Below are positions 7,801 through 15,510 of a stretch of 15,894 nucleotides of DNA, piece by piece (the first letter of the stretch is position 1; each line of letters starts with the position of its first letter). The translations under genes and the position numbers were made by a program. The notes beneath the pieces were generated by a model that did not search any database, was not told where the DNA came from, and was given only the letters and a program-made list of their open reading frames with translations. Origin of the DNA: JAWVZU01 sp033722075 (GTDB lineage: Bacteria; Pseudomonadota; Gammaproteobacteria; Xanthomonadales; SZUA-38); NCBI GenBank assembly GCA_033722075.1, contig JAWVZU010000060.1, forward strand, positions 1 through 15,894. Direction: 5' to 3'.

Positions 7801-8784
7801 ATGATGGGTGTCGTGGAAACGCAGGATTTCTACATCGAGCCCGCCACCTGGCCCACCGATCGCGCGGACATCGAGCCGGTGCGACTGGAGGTGTTCGTCG
7901 CCGAACAGAAAGTCCCGGAAGAAGAGGAATTCGACGAGGACGAACCCACATCGCAGCATTTTCTGGCCCGCAGCAGCGACGAGCGCGAAGTGATCGGAAC
8001 CGCCCGGCTGACCCGCGACGGGCGGATCGGCCGCATGGCCGTCAGGCAGGAGTGGCGGGGACAGGGTGTCGGTGCCGCACTCCTGCGGAGCTGCCTGGAG
8101 GCGGCCAAGCTGCGCGGATTGACCGAGGTTCGCGCGGCATCCCAGACCTATGCCGAAGAATTCTACGCCAGGCTCGGGTTCCAGCCCGAAGGCGACGTGT
8201 TCGATGAAGTGGGCATCCCGCATCGCTGGATGCGGTTGCACCTCAAGGACCGGGATTTCGTCGGGCCCGTCGAGCGCGAACGCCGCACGCCCGCCTCCAG
8301 CGATGAACTCGATGAGGGGCCGTTTCGTCTGCCCAGCGAATTTGCCGAACGGATGCTGGCCCTGATCCGTTGCTGTCGAGAACAGCTCGACGTTTACACG
8401 CACGACCTCGATCCGGCCGTATTGAACCGCATGGACATCGTCGACGCGCTGCGCGAGCTGGTCGCCTTTGCCAAGGAGCCCCAGGTGCGCATCCTCGTGC
8501 TCGACAGCCGCAAAGCAGTCCAGGACGGGCATCGCTGGATCAATCTGGCCCAGCAACGTCCCACGGCCGTTCAGCTGCGCAACCCGGGCAAGCAGCATGC
8601 GGACAACGTCAGTGCATTTGCCATTGCCGACCGGAGACACGTCGTGTATCGGGACTTCGGCGATCGCTGGGAAGGACGAGCCCACGCCAACGACGTCCTC
8701 CAGGCCCGTCAGCTGGGCGAGTTTTTCGATGAGGCCTGGGAGCACGGCGAGCCCGATCCGCATACCCGACGGCTGGATCTCTGA
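7801..8784 (+). CDS. GNAT N-acetyltransferase with an extra C-terminal domain
   Basis: About 327 residues in two parts. Residues 10-150 are a GNAT acetyltransferase domain: VRLEVFVAEQKVP at 27-39, then IGRMAVRQEWRGQGVGAALL with the acetyl-CoA pyrophosphate loop RGQGVG at 86-91, and YAEEFYARLGFQPEG at 117-131. Its substrate cannot be told from sequence. After a charged linker (about 155-172), residues 175-325 form a second conserved-looking domain with HDLDPAVLNR, a hydrophobic strand VRILVLDS at 229-236, and ADRRHVVYRDFGDRW at 277-290. It resembles the C-terminal domain of unknown function found on some proteobacterial GNAT proteins, but lacks an HKD phospholipase motif. Start choice is uncertain: ATG 7801, ATG 7804 and GTG 7813 are all close and none has a strong Shine-Dalgarno. 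It lies 28 bp after purB and is likely cotranscribed with it. Confidence 0.88.
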   Translation: MMGVVETQDFYIEPATWPTDRADIEPVRLEVFVAEQKVPEEEEFDEDEPTSQHFLARSSDEREVIGTARLTRDGRIGRMAVRQEWRGQGVGAALLRSCLEAAKLRGLTEVRAASQTYAEEFYARLGFQPEGDVFDEVGIPHRWMRLHLKDRDFVGPVERERRTPASSDELDEGPFRLPSEFAERMLALIRCCREQLDVYTHDLDPAVLNRMDIVDALRELVAFAKEPQVRILVLDSRKAVQDGHRWINLAQQRPTAVQLRNPGKQHADNVSAFAIADRRHVVYRDFGDRWEGRAHANDVLQARQLGEFFDEAWEHGEPDPHTRRLDL

Positions 8785-8847
8785 TCGCTAGACGCGCACT
8801 TTATGTCACTGCACCGCGGATCCGGGATTCGCTAGCTTGATGCCGCA

Positions 8848-9816
8848 ATGAGGTTTCCCAGTCTTCAGGTCGCCACCGGGCGCGTCGCCTGGCGGCAGGG
8901 CCAGTATGATCAGGCCCTGACCGCCTTCGAATCGGCGGCAGAATCCGGTCAGGCGGAGGCCGTGAGCTGCGTGGCCAGGGCGCTGGCTTCACTGGGTCAT
9001 GTCGACCACGCCATCGAACGCCTCAGGCCATTTGCGACACGTAACCCCGAGTGCGCTTTCCTGTTCGTCATGTTCAGCCTCGAGTCGCGAACGCTGGATC
9101 ACAATCGGCAGCGCTTCGAAGATCTGCTGCTGCGCTGGCCTCAGCTGGCCTATGCGGCGCTGGCCATCCATGCCATCGACAGCCTTGCCGGTTCTCCTGC
9201 CCCGCCGCCTCGGGGCGGCGCGCGCATACAGGCAATCATTGAAAGCGCCGAATGGCTGGTCCGGCACGGCGGCGGGCGAGTTTTCGGGACGGCAGCAAGG
9301 CTGCTGAACTTCGCTCTGGACGCCTGTCCGAAGAGGGGCCAGGTCCTGGAATTCGGGGTCTACCACGGACGTAGCATCAAGCAGATCGCCCAGCGTACGC
9401 AGCGACCGGTCCATGGTTTCGACAGTTTCCAGGGACTGCCGGAAGACTGGAAACCCGGCGAGGGCGCGGGCGCCTATTCAACCGACGGGCGCCTGCCGTC
9501 AGTGCCTGAAAACGTCAGCCTCCACCGCGGGTGGTTCGTGGATTCGGTGGCCCCTTTCCTGCGCGACACCGGCCAAAAGGTGGCTTTCGCACACATCGAC
9601 TGCGATCTCTACTCCTCGACCCGCACGGTGCTGGATGCGATCGACAACTATCTCGTGCCTGGCTCCGTCCTGCTTTTCGACGACCTGCTGGGCTATCCCG
9701 GCCATGCCGATCATGAACTGCGCGCTCTCCGGGAATGGTCAGCAACCAGCGGACTCCGTTGGCATGTTCTCGGTCACGTGCTCCTCGGCCGGGAGGTTGC
9801 CGTCCAGCTATCCTAG
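8848..9816 (+). CDS. TylF/MycF-like class I SAM-dependent methyltransferase with TPR-like N-terminus
   Basis: A 322-residue protein in two halves. Residues 8-75 look like one or two tetratricopeptide-type helix pairs (WRQGQYDQALTAFESAAESG, then ALASLGHVDHAIERLRPFA), followed by a helical region to about 115 and a Pro/Gly-rich hinge at 115-125. Residues 130-322 are a class I methyltransferase: SAM-binding motif I VLEFGVYHGRS at 166-176, HGFDSFQGLPEDW at 189-201, HIDCDLYSST at 249-258 and LLFDDLLGYPG at 276-285. The last blocks resemble macrocin O-methyltransferase TylF/MycF, where acidic residues bind a metal. The acceptor is unknown; no sugar or natural-product genes are nearby. ATG 8848 has no clear Shine-Dalgarno, so the start is moderately sure. 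It sits 63 bp after the GNAT gene and 81 bp before sucA. Confidence 0.85.
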   Translation: MRFPSLQVATGRVAWRQGQYDQALTAFESAAESGQAEAVSCVARALASLGHVDHAIERLRPFATRNPECAFLFVMFSLESRTLDHNRQRFEDLLLRWPQLAYAALAIHAIDSLAGSPAPPPRGGARIQAIIESAEWLVRHGGGRVFGTAARLLNFALDACPKRGQVLEFGVYHGRSIKQIAQRTQRPVHGFDSFQGLPEDWKPGEGAGAYSTDGRLPSVPENVSLHRGWFVDSVAPFLRDTGQKVAFAHIDCDLYSSTRTVLDAIDNYLVPGSVLLFDDLLGYPGHADHELRALREWSATSGLRWHVLGHVLLGREVAVQLS

Positions 9817-9824
9817 GCTGCTTT

Positions 9825-9846
9825 GCGGGTTGCGAAGGAAACCCGC
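9825..9846. repeat. Perfect 7-bp inverted repeat in the sucA upstream region
   Basis: GCGGGTT at 9825-9831 and AACCCGC at 9840-9846 are exact reverse complements separated by 8 bp. The element starts 9 bp after the methyltransferase stop and covers the presumed -35 hexamer of sucA. It may be an operator, or the stem of an imperfect terminator; no T-run follows directly, which weakens the terminator reading. Confidence 0.6.
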
Positions 9847-9860
9847 GGTTGGGCTATAAT
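9830..9860 (+). promoter_or_regulatory. Predicted sigma-70 promoter of the sucAB-lpd operon
   Basis: A perfect TATAAT is at 9855-9860, and TTGCGA, a fair -35, is at 9830-9835. The 19-bp spacer is longer than optimal, suggesting activator help or a different -35. Transcription would start near 9867, giving a leader of about 30 nt to GTG 9898. Confidence 0.6.
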
Positions 9861-9897
9861 TGTCGCCTTTCTCATCACCCCTCGGACCCCCCGCGTC

Positions 9898-12744
9898 GTG
9901 AACTCACTGCTGGAGAAATTCAAGGCCACGTCTCACCTGTCGGGCGGCAATGCCGCCTTCGTGGAAGATCTCTACGAGCGCTATCTCAGCGATCCGGGCG
10001 AGGTTCCCGAGGAATGGCGCGCCTATTTCGACGGACTGGACGGCGGTAACGGCGCCGACGTTTCCCACGCGGCCGTCGTCGAGCGGTTCCGACGTCTCGG
10101 CGAACTGGCCGGTCTGGCGGCCACCAGGCAGCGCGGGGCGAGCTACACGGCGCTGGAGGCCGAAAAGCAGGCCGGCGTACTGAAAATGGTCAACGCCTAC
10201 CGGGTTCGGGGGCACAAGAAGGCGCAGCTCGATCCGCTGGGACTGAGCCACCGGCCGGAGATCGCCGACCTGAGCCTCGGGGCCCACGGCCTGACCGACG
10301 CGGATCTCGACCAGGTGTTCAACACCGGCAGCCTGCATGCCCCGTCGGAACTGACCCTGCGCGAGATCGTTGCGCTCGTGGAAGCGACCTACTGCGGGCC
10401 AATCGGTGCGGAGTACATGCACATCACCGACACGCCGGAGCGCCGCTGGCTGCAGGAACGGCTGGAAGGCGCCGCAGGCGAGTTTGCTTTCGACGACGCC
10501 GCGAAGCGCTCGATACTCGAGCACCTCACGATGGCGGAAGGACTCGAACGTTACCTGCATACCAAGTATGTCGGCCAGAAACGGTTCTCTCTCGAGGGCG
10601 GAGAGAGTCTCATCCCGCTGCTCCACGGCATGATCCAGGGGGCCGGCGACCAGGGCGTCAAGGAGGTCGTCATGGGGATGGCCCACCGGGGGCGTCTGAA
10701 TGCGCTGGTCAACATCCTCGGCAAGTCTCCGAAGGAGCTGTTCGAAGAATTCGAAGGCAAGGTCGAGCTGCACGATGAGCGTCGCTCAGGCGACGTCAAG
10801 TATCACATGGGCTTCTCCTCGGAGCTGGACACGCCCGGGGGACGGGTACACGTGGCAATGGGCTTCAACCCGTCCCACCTGGAAATCATCGACCCGGTGG
10901 TCGCCGGCTCGGCACGGGCCCGCCAGACGCGACGCAACGACCGCCGGCGCCAGCAGGTGCTTCCTATCCTGATCCACGGCGATGCCGCATTTGCCGGCCA
11001 GGGCGTGGTCATGGAGTTGTTCAACATGTCCCAGGCGCGCGGCTTCGCGGTGGGGGGCACGGTCCACGTCATCGTCAACAATCAGATCGGGTTCACCACG
11101 TCCAACCCGCTCGATGCCCGGTCCACGCTCTATTGCACGGAAGTGGCCAAGATGGTCCAGGCGCCGATCCTGCACGTGAACGGTGATGATCCGGAAGCGG
11201 TCATGTTCTGCATGCAACTGGCGCTGGATTACCGGATGACCTTCAACAAGGATGTGGTGCTGGACCTGGTGTGCTACCGCCGCCACGGCCACAACGAGGC
11301 CGACGAACCGGCGGCCACCCAGCCGGTGATGTACCGCAAGGTCCGCTCCATGACCACCACCCGCGAACTCTACGCGGAGCGGCTGCTCGATGCCGGGGTC
11401 ATGGACGAGGACGGCGTCAAGCAGATGCAGACGGACTATCGCGACGCGCTGGACGCCGGCCACCCGGTCGCCGAGATCCACGACGGGCCCTTCGAGAGCG
11501 AATACATCGTCGACTGGTCCACCCACCTCGCCGGCACCCTCGACGAGGAAGTGGACACCACCGTCGAGCCCGAGCGGGTCATCGAACTTGCGAACAAACT
11601 GCAGGAACTCCCCGAGGGCTTCGAACTGCATGCGCGCGTCCAACGCATCATGGACGACCGGGCCAAGATGGCCGCCGGCGAACTGCGGATGGACTGGGGC
11701 TTTGCGGAGACCATGGCCTACGCCTCGCTCCTGGACGAGGGCTACGAGATGCGCCTGGTCGGACAGGACAGCGGTCGCGGCACCTTCTTCCACCGCCATG
11801 CAATCCTCCACAATCAGGCCGACGCCACGACCTACGCACCTCTGGAAAGCTTCTCGGACAATCCGAATGCGGTCACCATCATCGACTCGCTGCTCTCGGA
11901 AGAGGCGGTCCTGGGCTTCGAGTACGGTTACGCCAGCTCCGAACCGGAAACGCTGGTGATCTGGGAGGCACAGTTCGGCGATTTCGTGAATGGCGCCCAG
12001 GTCGTCATCGACCAGTTCATCAGTTCGGGCGAGGCCAAGTGGGGACGCATGTGCGGGCTCACCATGTTCCTCCCCCACGGTTACGAGGGCCAGGGACCGG
12101 AACACTCCTCGGCGCGTCTGGAGCGCTTCATGCAGCTGTGCGCGCAGAACAACATGCAGGTGGCGGTTCCGACCACGCCTGCGCAGATGTTCCACCTGCT
12201 GCGCCGGCAGATGCTGCGCAAGGTTCGCAAGCCGCTGATCGTGATGACGCCGAAGAGCCTGCTGCGCAACAAGGCCTCCACGTCCACCCTCTCGCAGCTG
12301 TCAGAGGGGCGGTTCAGGACCCTCATCCCCGACCGCTTCGTCAAGGAAACCGATGAAGTCGAGCGCCTCGTTCTGTGCTCCGGAAAGGTGTTCTACGATC
12401 TTGCCCTGCAACGGGAGCGTCTGGGACATCTGAAGGTGCCGCTGGCACGGGTCGAACAGCTTTATCCCTTCCCGCGGGACCTGCTGGTGCGGGAGCTGGC
12501 CCGCTTTCCGAACGTGAAGGAAGTCGTCTGGTGCCAGGAAGAACCGCGCAACCAGGGCGCCTGGTACGAAATCAAGCACCACCTGAAAGCCTGCATCGGC
12601 GATAATCAGCGGCTCCTCTATGCGGGAAGGGCCCGATCGGCCGCGCCGGCCGTGGGCCATTACGCGCTCCACGCGGAACAACAGCAGGCGCTCGTCGAAG
12701 CCGCGCTGAGCGTCGGCGGCGGGCAGGATCACGACGTCGAATAA
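9898..12744 (+). CDS. sucA: 2-oxoglutarate dehydrogenase E1 component (thiamine diphosphate-dependent)
   Basis: Decarboxylates 2-oxoglutarate and transfers the succinyl group to the lipoyl arm of SucB; rate-setting step of the TCA complex. The 948-residue product compares with 933 in E. coli. An N-terminal E2-binding-type segment reads AAFVEDLYERYLSDPGEVPEEW at about 19-40 (VEDLYERYLSDPGEVPEEW in its core). The E1 dehydrogenase domain carries MGMAHRGRLNAL with His263 and YHMGFSS with His303 (E. coli His260 and His298), and the ThDP motif runs from HGDAAFAGQG at 360-369 to VNNQIGFTT at 393-401. The transketolase-type pyrimidine domain and C-terminal domain follow, including GQDSGRGTFFHRHA and WCQEEPRNQGAWY. 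GTG 9898 is chosen: it gives the family N-terminus, and the earlier in-frame GTG at 9823 lies upstream of the -10 box. Only a weak CGGA precedes it. Confidence 0.97.
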   Translation: MNSLLEKFKATSHLSGGNAAFVEDLYERYLSDPGEVPEEWRAYFDGLDGGNGADVSHAAVVERFRRLGELAGLAATRQRGASYTALEAEKQAGVLKMVNAYRVRGHKKAQLDPLGLSHRPEIADLSLGAHGLTDADLDQVFNTGSLHAPSELTLREIVALVEATYCGPIGAEYMHITDTPERRWLQERLEGAAGEFAFDDAAKRSILEHLTMAEGLERYLHTKYVGQKRFSLEGGESLIPLLHGMIQGAGDQGVKEVVMGMAHRGRLNALVNILGKSPKELFEEFEGKVELHDERRSGDVKYHMGFSSELDTPGGRVHVAMGFNPSHLEIIDPVVAGSARARQTRRNDRRRQQVLPILIHGDAAFAGQGVVMELFNMSQARGFAVGGTVHVIVNNQIGFTTSNPLDARSTLYCTEVAKMVQAPILHVNGDDPEAVMFCMQLALDYRMTFNKDVVLDLVCYRRHGHNEADEPAATQPVMYRKVRSMTTTRELYAERLLDAGVMDEDGVKQMQTDYRDALDAGHPVAEIHDGPFESEYIVDWSTHLAGTLDEEVDTTVEPERVIELANKLQELPEGFELHARVQRIMDDRAKMAAGELRMDWGFAETMAYASLLDEGYEMRLVGQDSGRGTFFHRHAILHNQADATTYAPLESFSDNPNAVTIIDSLLSEEAVLGFEYGYASSEPETLVIWEAQFGDFVNGAQVVIDQFISSGEAKWGRMCGLTMFLPHGYEGQGPEHSSARLERFMQLCAQNNMQVAVPTTPAQMFHLLRRQMLRKVRKPLIVMTPKSLLRNKASTSTLSQLSEGRFRTLIPDRFVKETDEVERLVLCSGKVFYDLALQRERLGHLKVPLARVEQLYPFPRDLLVRELARFPNVKEVVWCQEEPRNQGAWYEIKHHLKACIGDNQRLLYAGRARSAAPAVGHYALHAEQQQALVEAALSVGGGQDHDVE

Positions 12745-12765
12745 GCAACCACAGGATCTTTAAGC

Positions 12766-14073
12766 ATGGCAATTGAAGTCAAAGTCCCGGTCTTGCCGGA
12801 GTCCGTCTCGGACGCCACGATCGCCAGCTGGCACAAGCAGGCGGGGGATTCGGTCCGCAGGGACGAGAATCTGGTCGACCTGGAAACCGACAAGGTGGTG
12901 CTGGAAGTACCCGCGCCGGCGGACGGTGTCATCAAGGAAATCAAGCAGGAGGAGGGGGCGGTGGTCTCCGAGAACGACCTGCTGGCGGTGATCGAGGAAG
13001 GCGCCGTAGAGGAGGATTCCGAGGACGAGTCGGAGGAGAAGGAGGAGAAGGCAGAGAAAGAAGAGAAGGCAGAGAAAGAAGAGAAGGAAGAGAAGGAAGA
13101 CAAGAAAGCCGAAGAGGAGTCGACGGAAGCCAAAGCCGAAGAAAAAGCGGACAAGGCGAAAAGCAAGAAGGGCTCCGATGACTCGGAAAAAGAAGCGGAT
13201 ACGGGCGACGCGAGTCCGGCCGCGGCCAAGCTGATGCGCGAGCACGGCCTCTCCGCCGACGATGTCAAGGGCACGGGCCGGGATGGGCGCATCACCAAGG
13301 AAGACGTGCAGAAGCGGATCGACACCGCGGACGAGGATCGCGCCAAGTCCGACGAGGATGCACCTGCCGGCGCCCGGCCGGAGGAGCGGGTGACCATGAG
13401 CCGCCTGCGGACCCGGATTGCCGAGCGCATGGTCGAGGCGCAGAGCACGGCCGCCATGCTGACCTCCTTCAACGAGGTGGATCTCAAGGCGGTCATGGAA
13501 ATCCGATCGCGCTACAAGCAGGAGTTCCAGGACAAGCACGGCATCAAGCTGGGCTTCATGTCTTTCTTCGTGAAGGCCGCATGCGAAGCGCTGAAGAAGC
13601 ACCCGATCGTCAATGCGTCGGTGGACGACGGCGACATCATCTACCACGGCTATTGCGACGTCGGCATCGCCGTTTCGACGGACCGGGGCCTGATGGTCCC
13701 GGTGCTGCGCAGCGCCGAGCAGATGTCCCTGGCCGAGATCGAGCAGGCGATTGCCGACTATGCAGGACAGGCCCGCAAGGGTTCGATCAAGCTGGAGGAT
13801 CTCCAGGGCGGCACCTTCACGATCACCAACGGAGGCGTGTTTGGCTCTCTGGTCTCCACCCCGATCCTGAACATGCCGCAGAGCGCGATTCTCGGCATGC
13901 ATGCGATCAAGGAGCGACCGGTGGTTGTCGACGGCGAAATCGTCGCCCGGCCGATGATGTACCTCGCTCTGACCTACGATCACCGGATCGTCGACGGCCG
14001 GGACGCGGTGCTGTTCCTCGTGACCATCAAGGAAGCGCTGGAAGATCCGCACCGGCTGCTGCTGGGGCTATAG
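12766..14073 (+). CDS. sucB: Dihydrolipoyllysine succinyltransferase, E2 of 2-oxoglutarate dehydrogenase
   Basis: Forms the core of the 2-oxoglutarate dehydrogenase complex and transfers succinyl to CoA. The 435-residue product has one lipoyl domain at residues 2-77 with the modified Lys43 in LETDKVVLEVP. A peripheral subunit-binding domain is at about 148-186 (SPAAAKLMREHGL to KEDVQKRI). The catalytic acyltransferase domain runs from about 207 to 435, with MSRLRTRIAERM at the start and the active-site TYDHRIVDG at 403-411 (His406 and Asp410). The linker between lipoyl and binding domains (about 82-147) is unusual: nearly all Glu, Lys and Ala, with a run of three-residue repeats, instead of the common Ala/Pro-rich flexible hinge. 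AGGA lies 9 nt before ATG 12766. It follows sucA by 21 bp and is followed 3 bp later by lpd. Confidence 0.97.
   Translation: MAIEVKVPVLPESVSDATIASWHKQAGDSVRRDENLVDLETDKVVLEVPAPADGVIKEIKQEEGAVVSENDLLAVIEEGAVEEDSEDESEEKEEKAEKEEKAEKEEKEEKEDKKAEEESTEAKAEEKADKAKSKKGSDDSEKEADTGDASPAAAKLMREHGLSADDVKGTGRDGRITKEDVQKRIDTADEDRAKSDEDAPAGARPEERVTMSRLRTRIAERMVEAQSTAAMLTSFNEVDLKAVMEIRSRYKQEFQDKHGIKLGFMSFFVKAACEALKKHPIVNASVDDGDIIYHGYCDVGIAVSTDRGLMVPVLRSAEQMSLAEIEQAIADYAGQARKGSIKLEDLQGGTFTITNGGVFGSLVSTPILNMPQSAILGMHAIKERPVVVDGEIVARPMMYLALTYDHRIVDGRDAVLFLVTIKEALEDPHRLLLGL
13039..13110 (+). repeat. 18-bp imperfect tandem repeat encoding the Glu/Lys linker of SucB
   Basis: Four successive 18-bp units encode KEEKAE, KEEKAE, KEEKEE and the diverged KEDKKA, built on a 9-bp sub-period with lysine every third residue (92 to 113). 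Two adjacent units (13057-13092) share long identical blocks. The tract is almost purely purine on the plus strand, so slippage could change its length in steps of 3 or 6 codons without a frameshift. Confidence 0.8.
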
Positions 14074-14076
14074 GTA

Positions 14077-15510
14077 ATGTCCGACATGAAGAAATTCGAC
14101 GTCATCGTCATCGGGGCCGGTCCCGCCGGGTATCCGGCCGCCATCAGAGCCGCCCAGCTCGGATTCGAGACCGCCATCATCGACGACTTCAAGGGCAAGG
14201 ACGGCAAGCCGGCACTCGGTGGTACGTGTCTGAATGTGGGCTGCATTCCCTCCAAGGCGCTGCTCGATTCCAGCAAGCACTACGAGCATGTTCGGGACCA
14301 CTACGGTGACCACGGCATCACCGCCGGCGACGTCACCATCGACATCGGCAAGATGATCGAGCGCAAGGACAAGATCGTGAAAAAGCTGACCGGCGGCGTC
14401 GGGCAGCTGGTGAAGGGCAACAAGATCACCCATTTTGCCGGGCGCGGCCGTCTGCTGGCCGAGCGTCAGGTGGAAATCACCCCGCTGGGGGACGGCGAGT
14501 CGGAGACGATCGCCGCAGATCAGGTGATTCTCGCGCCGGGATCGGTCCCGATTGAGATCCCGAACGTCAGCTTTGACGGTGAGCACATCATCGACAACGC
14601 AGGTGCCCTCGATCTCGGCGAGGTCCCCGGGAAACTTGGCGTAATCGGCGCCGGAGTCATCGGCCTGGAACTCGGCAGCGTCTGGCGTCGCCTCGGTGCG
14701 GAGGTCGTGGTACTGGAAGCCCTGCCCGATTTCCTCGCGGCCGTGGATCGGGACATCGCCCGGGCCGCCGAGCGCGAGTTCAAGAAACAGGGACTGGACA
14801 TCCGCCTGGGGACAAAGGTGCTCGGTGCCGACGTGGTGGACGACCAGGTCAATGTCGTTTTCGAGAAGGATGGAGAGCGGGACCAGATCAGCGTGGACCG
14901 TCTGCTCTGCGCGGTCGGGCGCCGGGCGGCCACCGAGAACCTGCTGGCCGATGATTCCGGCGTGTCGTTGGACGACAAGGGCCGCATCGACGTCGATGAG
15001 CACAACAGGACGAGCGCGGACGGCGTGTGGGCCATCGGTGACGCAGTCCGTGGGCCGATGCTGGCCCACAAGGGCACCGAGGAAGGCATTGCCGTGGCTG
15101 AGCGGATCGCCGGCGGCAAGCCCCATGTCGACCTCGGCACGGTGCCGTGGGTGATCTACACCGAACCCGAGATCGCCTGGGTCGGCCTGACCGAAGCGGA
15201 AGCCAAGGACCGGGAGTTACCCTATCGCACCGGCAATTTTCCCTTTGCCGCCGCGGGACGTGCGCTGGCGATGGGCGAACCCGCCGGGATGGTCAAGATG
15301 ATCGCGCATGCCGAAACGGATCGCCTGCTCGGCGTGCACATCGTCGGCGCAAACGCGTCAGAGATCATCGCCGAGGCGGTCGTGACCATGGAATTCCACG
15401 GCAGTGCCGAGGACCTGGCCCGGATCGTCCATGCCCATCCGACCATGTCCGAGGCAGTCCACGAAGCTGCCCTTGCGGTGGACAAGCGGGCGATTCACAG
15501 GATGAACTGA
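14077..15510 (+). CDS. lpd: Dihydrolipoamide dehydrogenase (E3)
   Basis: FAD-dependent enzyme that reoxidises the dihydrolipoyl group of E2 with NAD+; its place after sucAB makes it the E3 of 2-oxoglutarate dehydrogenase, and it could also serve other complexes. The 477-residue product has the family length. The FAD motif VIGAGPAG is at 11-18, the redox disulfide in GGTCLNVGCIPSKALL gives Cys51 and Cys56, and the NAD motif GAGVIGLELG is at 191-200. The second FAD block AIGDAVRGPMLAHKG starts at 319, and the C-terminal catalytic HAHPTMSE gives His454 and Glu459. The start is ATG 14077, 3 bp after the sucB stop; ATG 14086 (four residues in) is nearly as good. Upstream GGGG and AGG could serve either. 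The stop overlaps the next start by one base. Confidence 0.97.
   Translation: MSDMKKFDVIVIGAGPAGYPAAIRAAQLGFETAIIDDFKGKDGKPALGGTCLNVGCIPSKALLDSSKHYEHVRDHYGDHGITAGDVTIDIGKMIERKDKIVKKLTGGVGQLVKGNKITHFAGRGRLLAERQVEITPLGDGESETIAADQVILAPGSVPIEIPNVSFDGEHIIDNAGALDLGEVPGKLGVIGAGVIGLELGSVWRRLGAEVVVLEALPDFLAAVDRDIARAAEREFKKQGLDIRLGTKVLGADVVDDQVNVVFEKDGERDQISVDRLLCAVGRRAATENLLADDSGVSLDDKGRIDVDEHNRTSADGVWAIGDAVRGPMLAHKGTEEGIAVAERIAGGKPHVDLGTVPWVIYTEPEIAWVGLTEAEAKDRELPYRTGNFPFAAAGRALAMGEPAGMVKMIAHAETDRLLGVHIVGANASEIIAEAVVTMEFHGSAEDLARIVHAHPTMSEAVHEAALAVDKRAIHRMN

Noticed and set aside
8785..8847. Possible promoter or terminator between the GNAT and methyltransferase genes
   Set aside because: No hairpin with a T-run and no convincing -10/-35 pair could be found in the 63 bp.
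10786..12195. Long minus-strand open frame inside sucA
   Set aside because: Antisense to a complete E1 gene; composition is typical of a codon-bias shadow.
12729..13496. Serine/phenylalanine-rich open frame on the minus strand of sucB
   Set aside because: The Ser/Phe repeats are simply the reverse complement of the Glu/Lys codons of the SucB linker.
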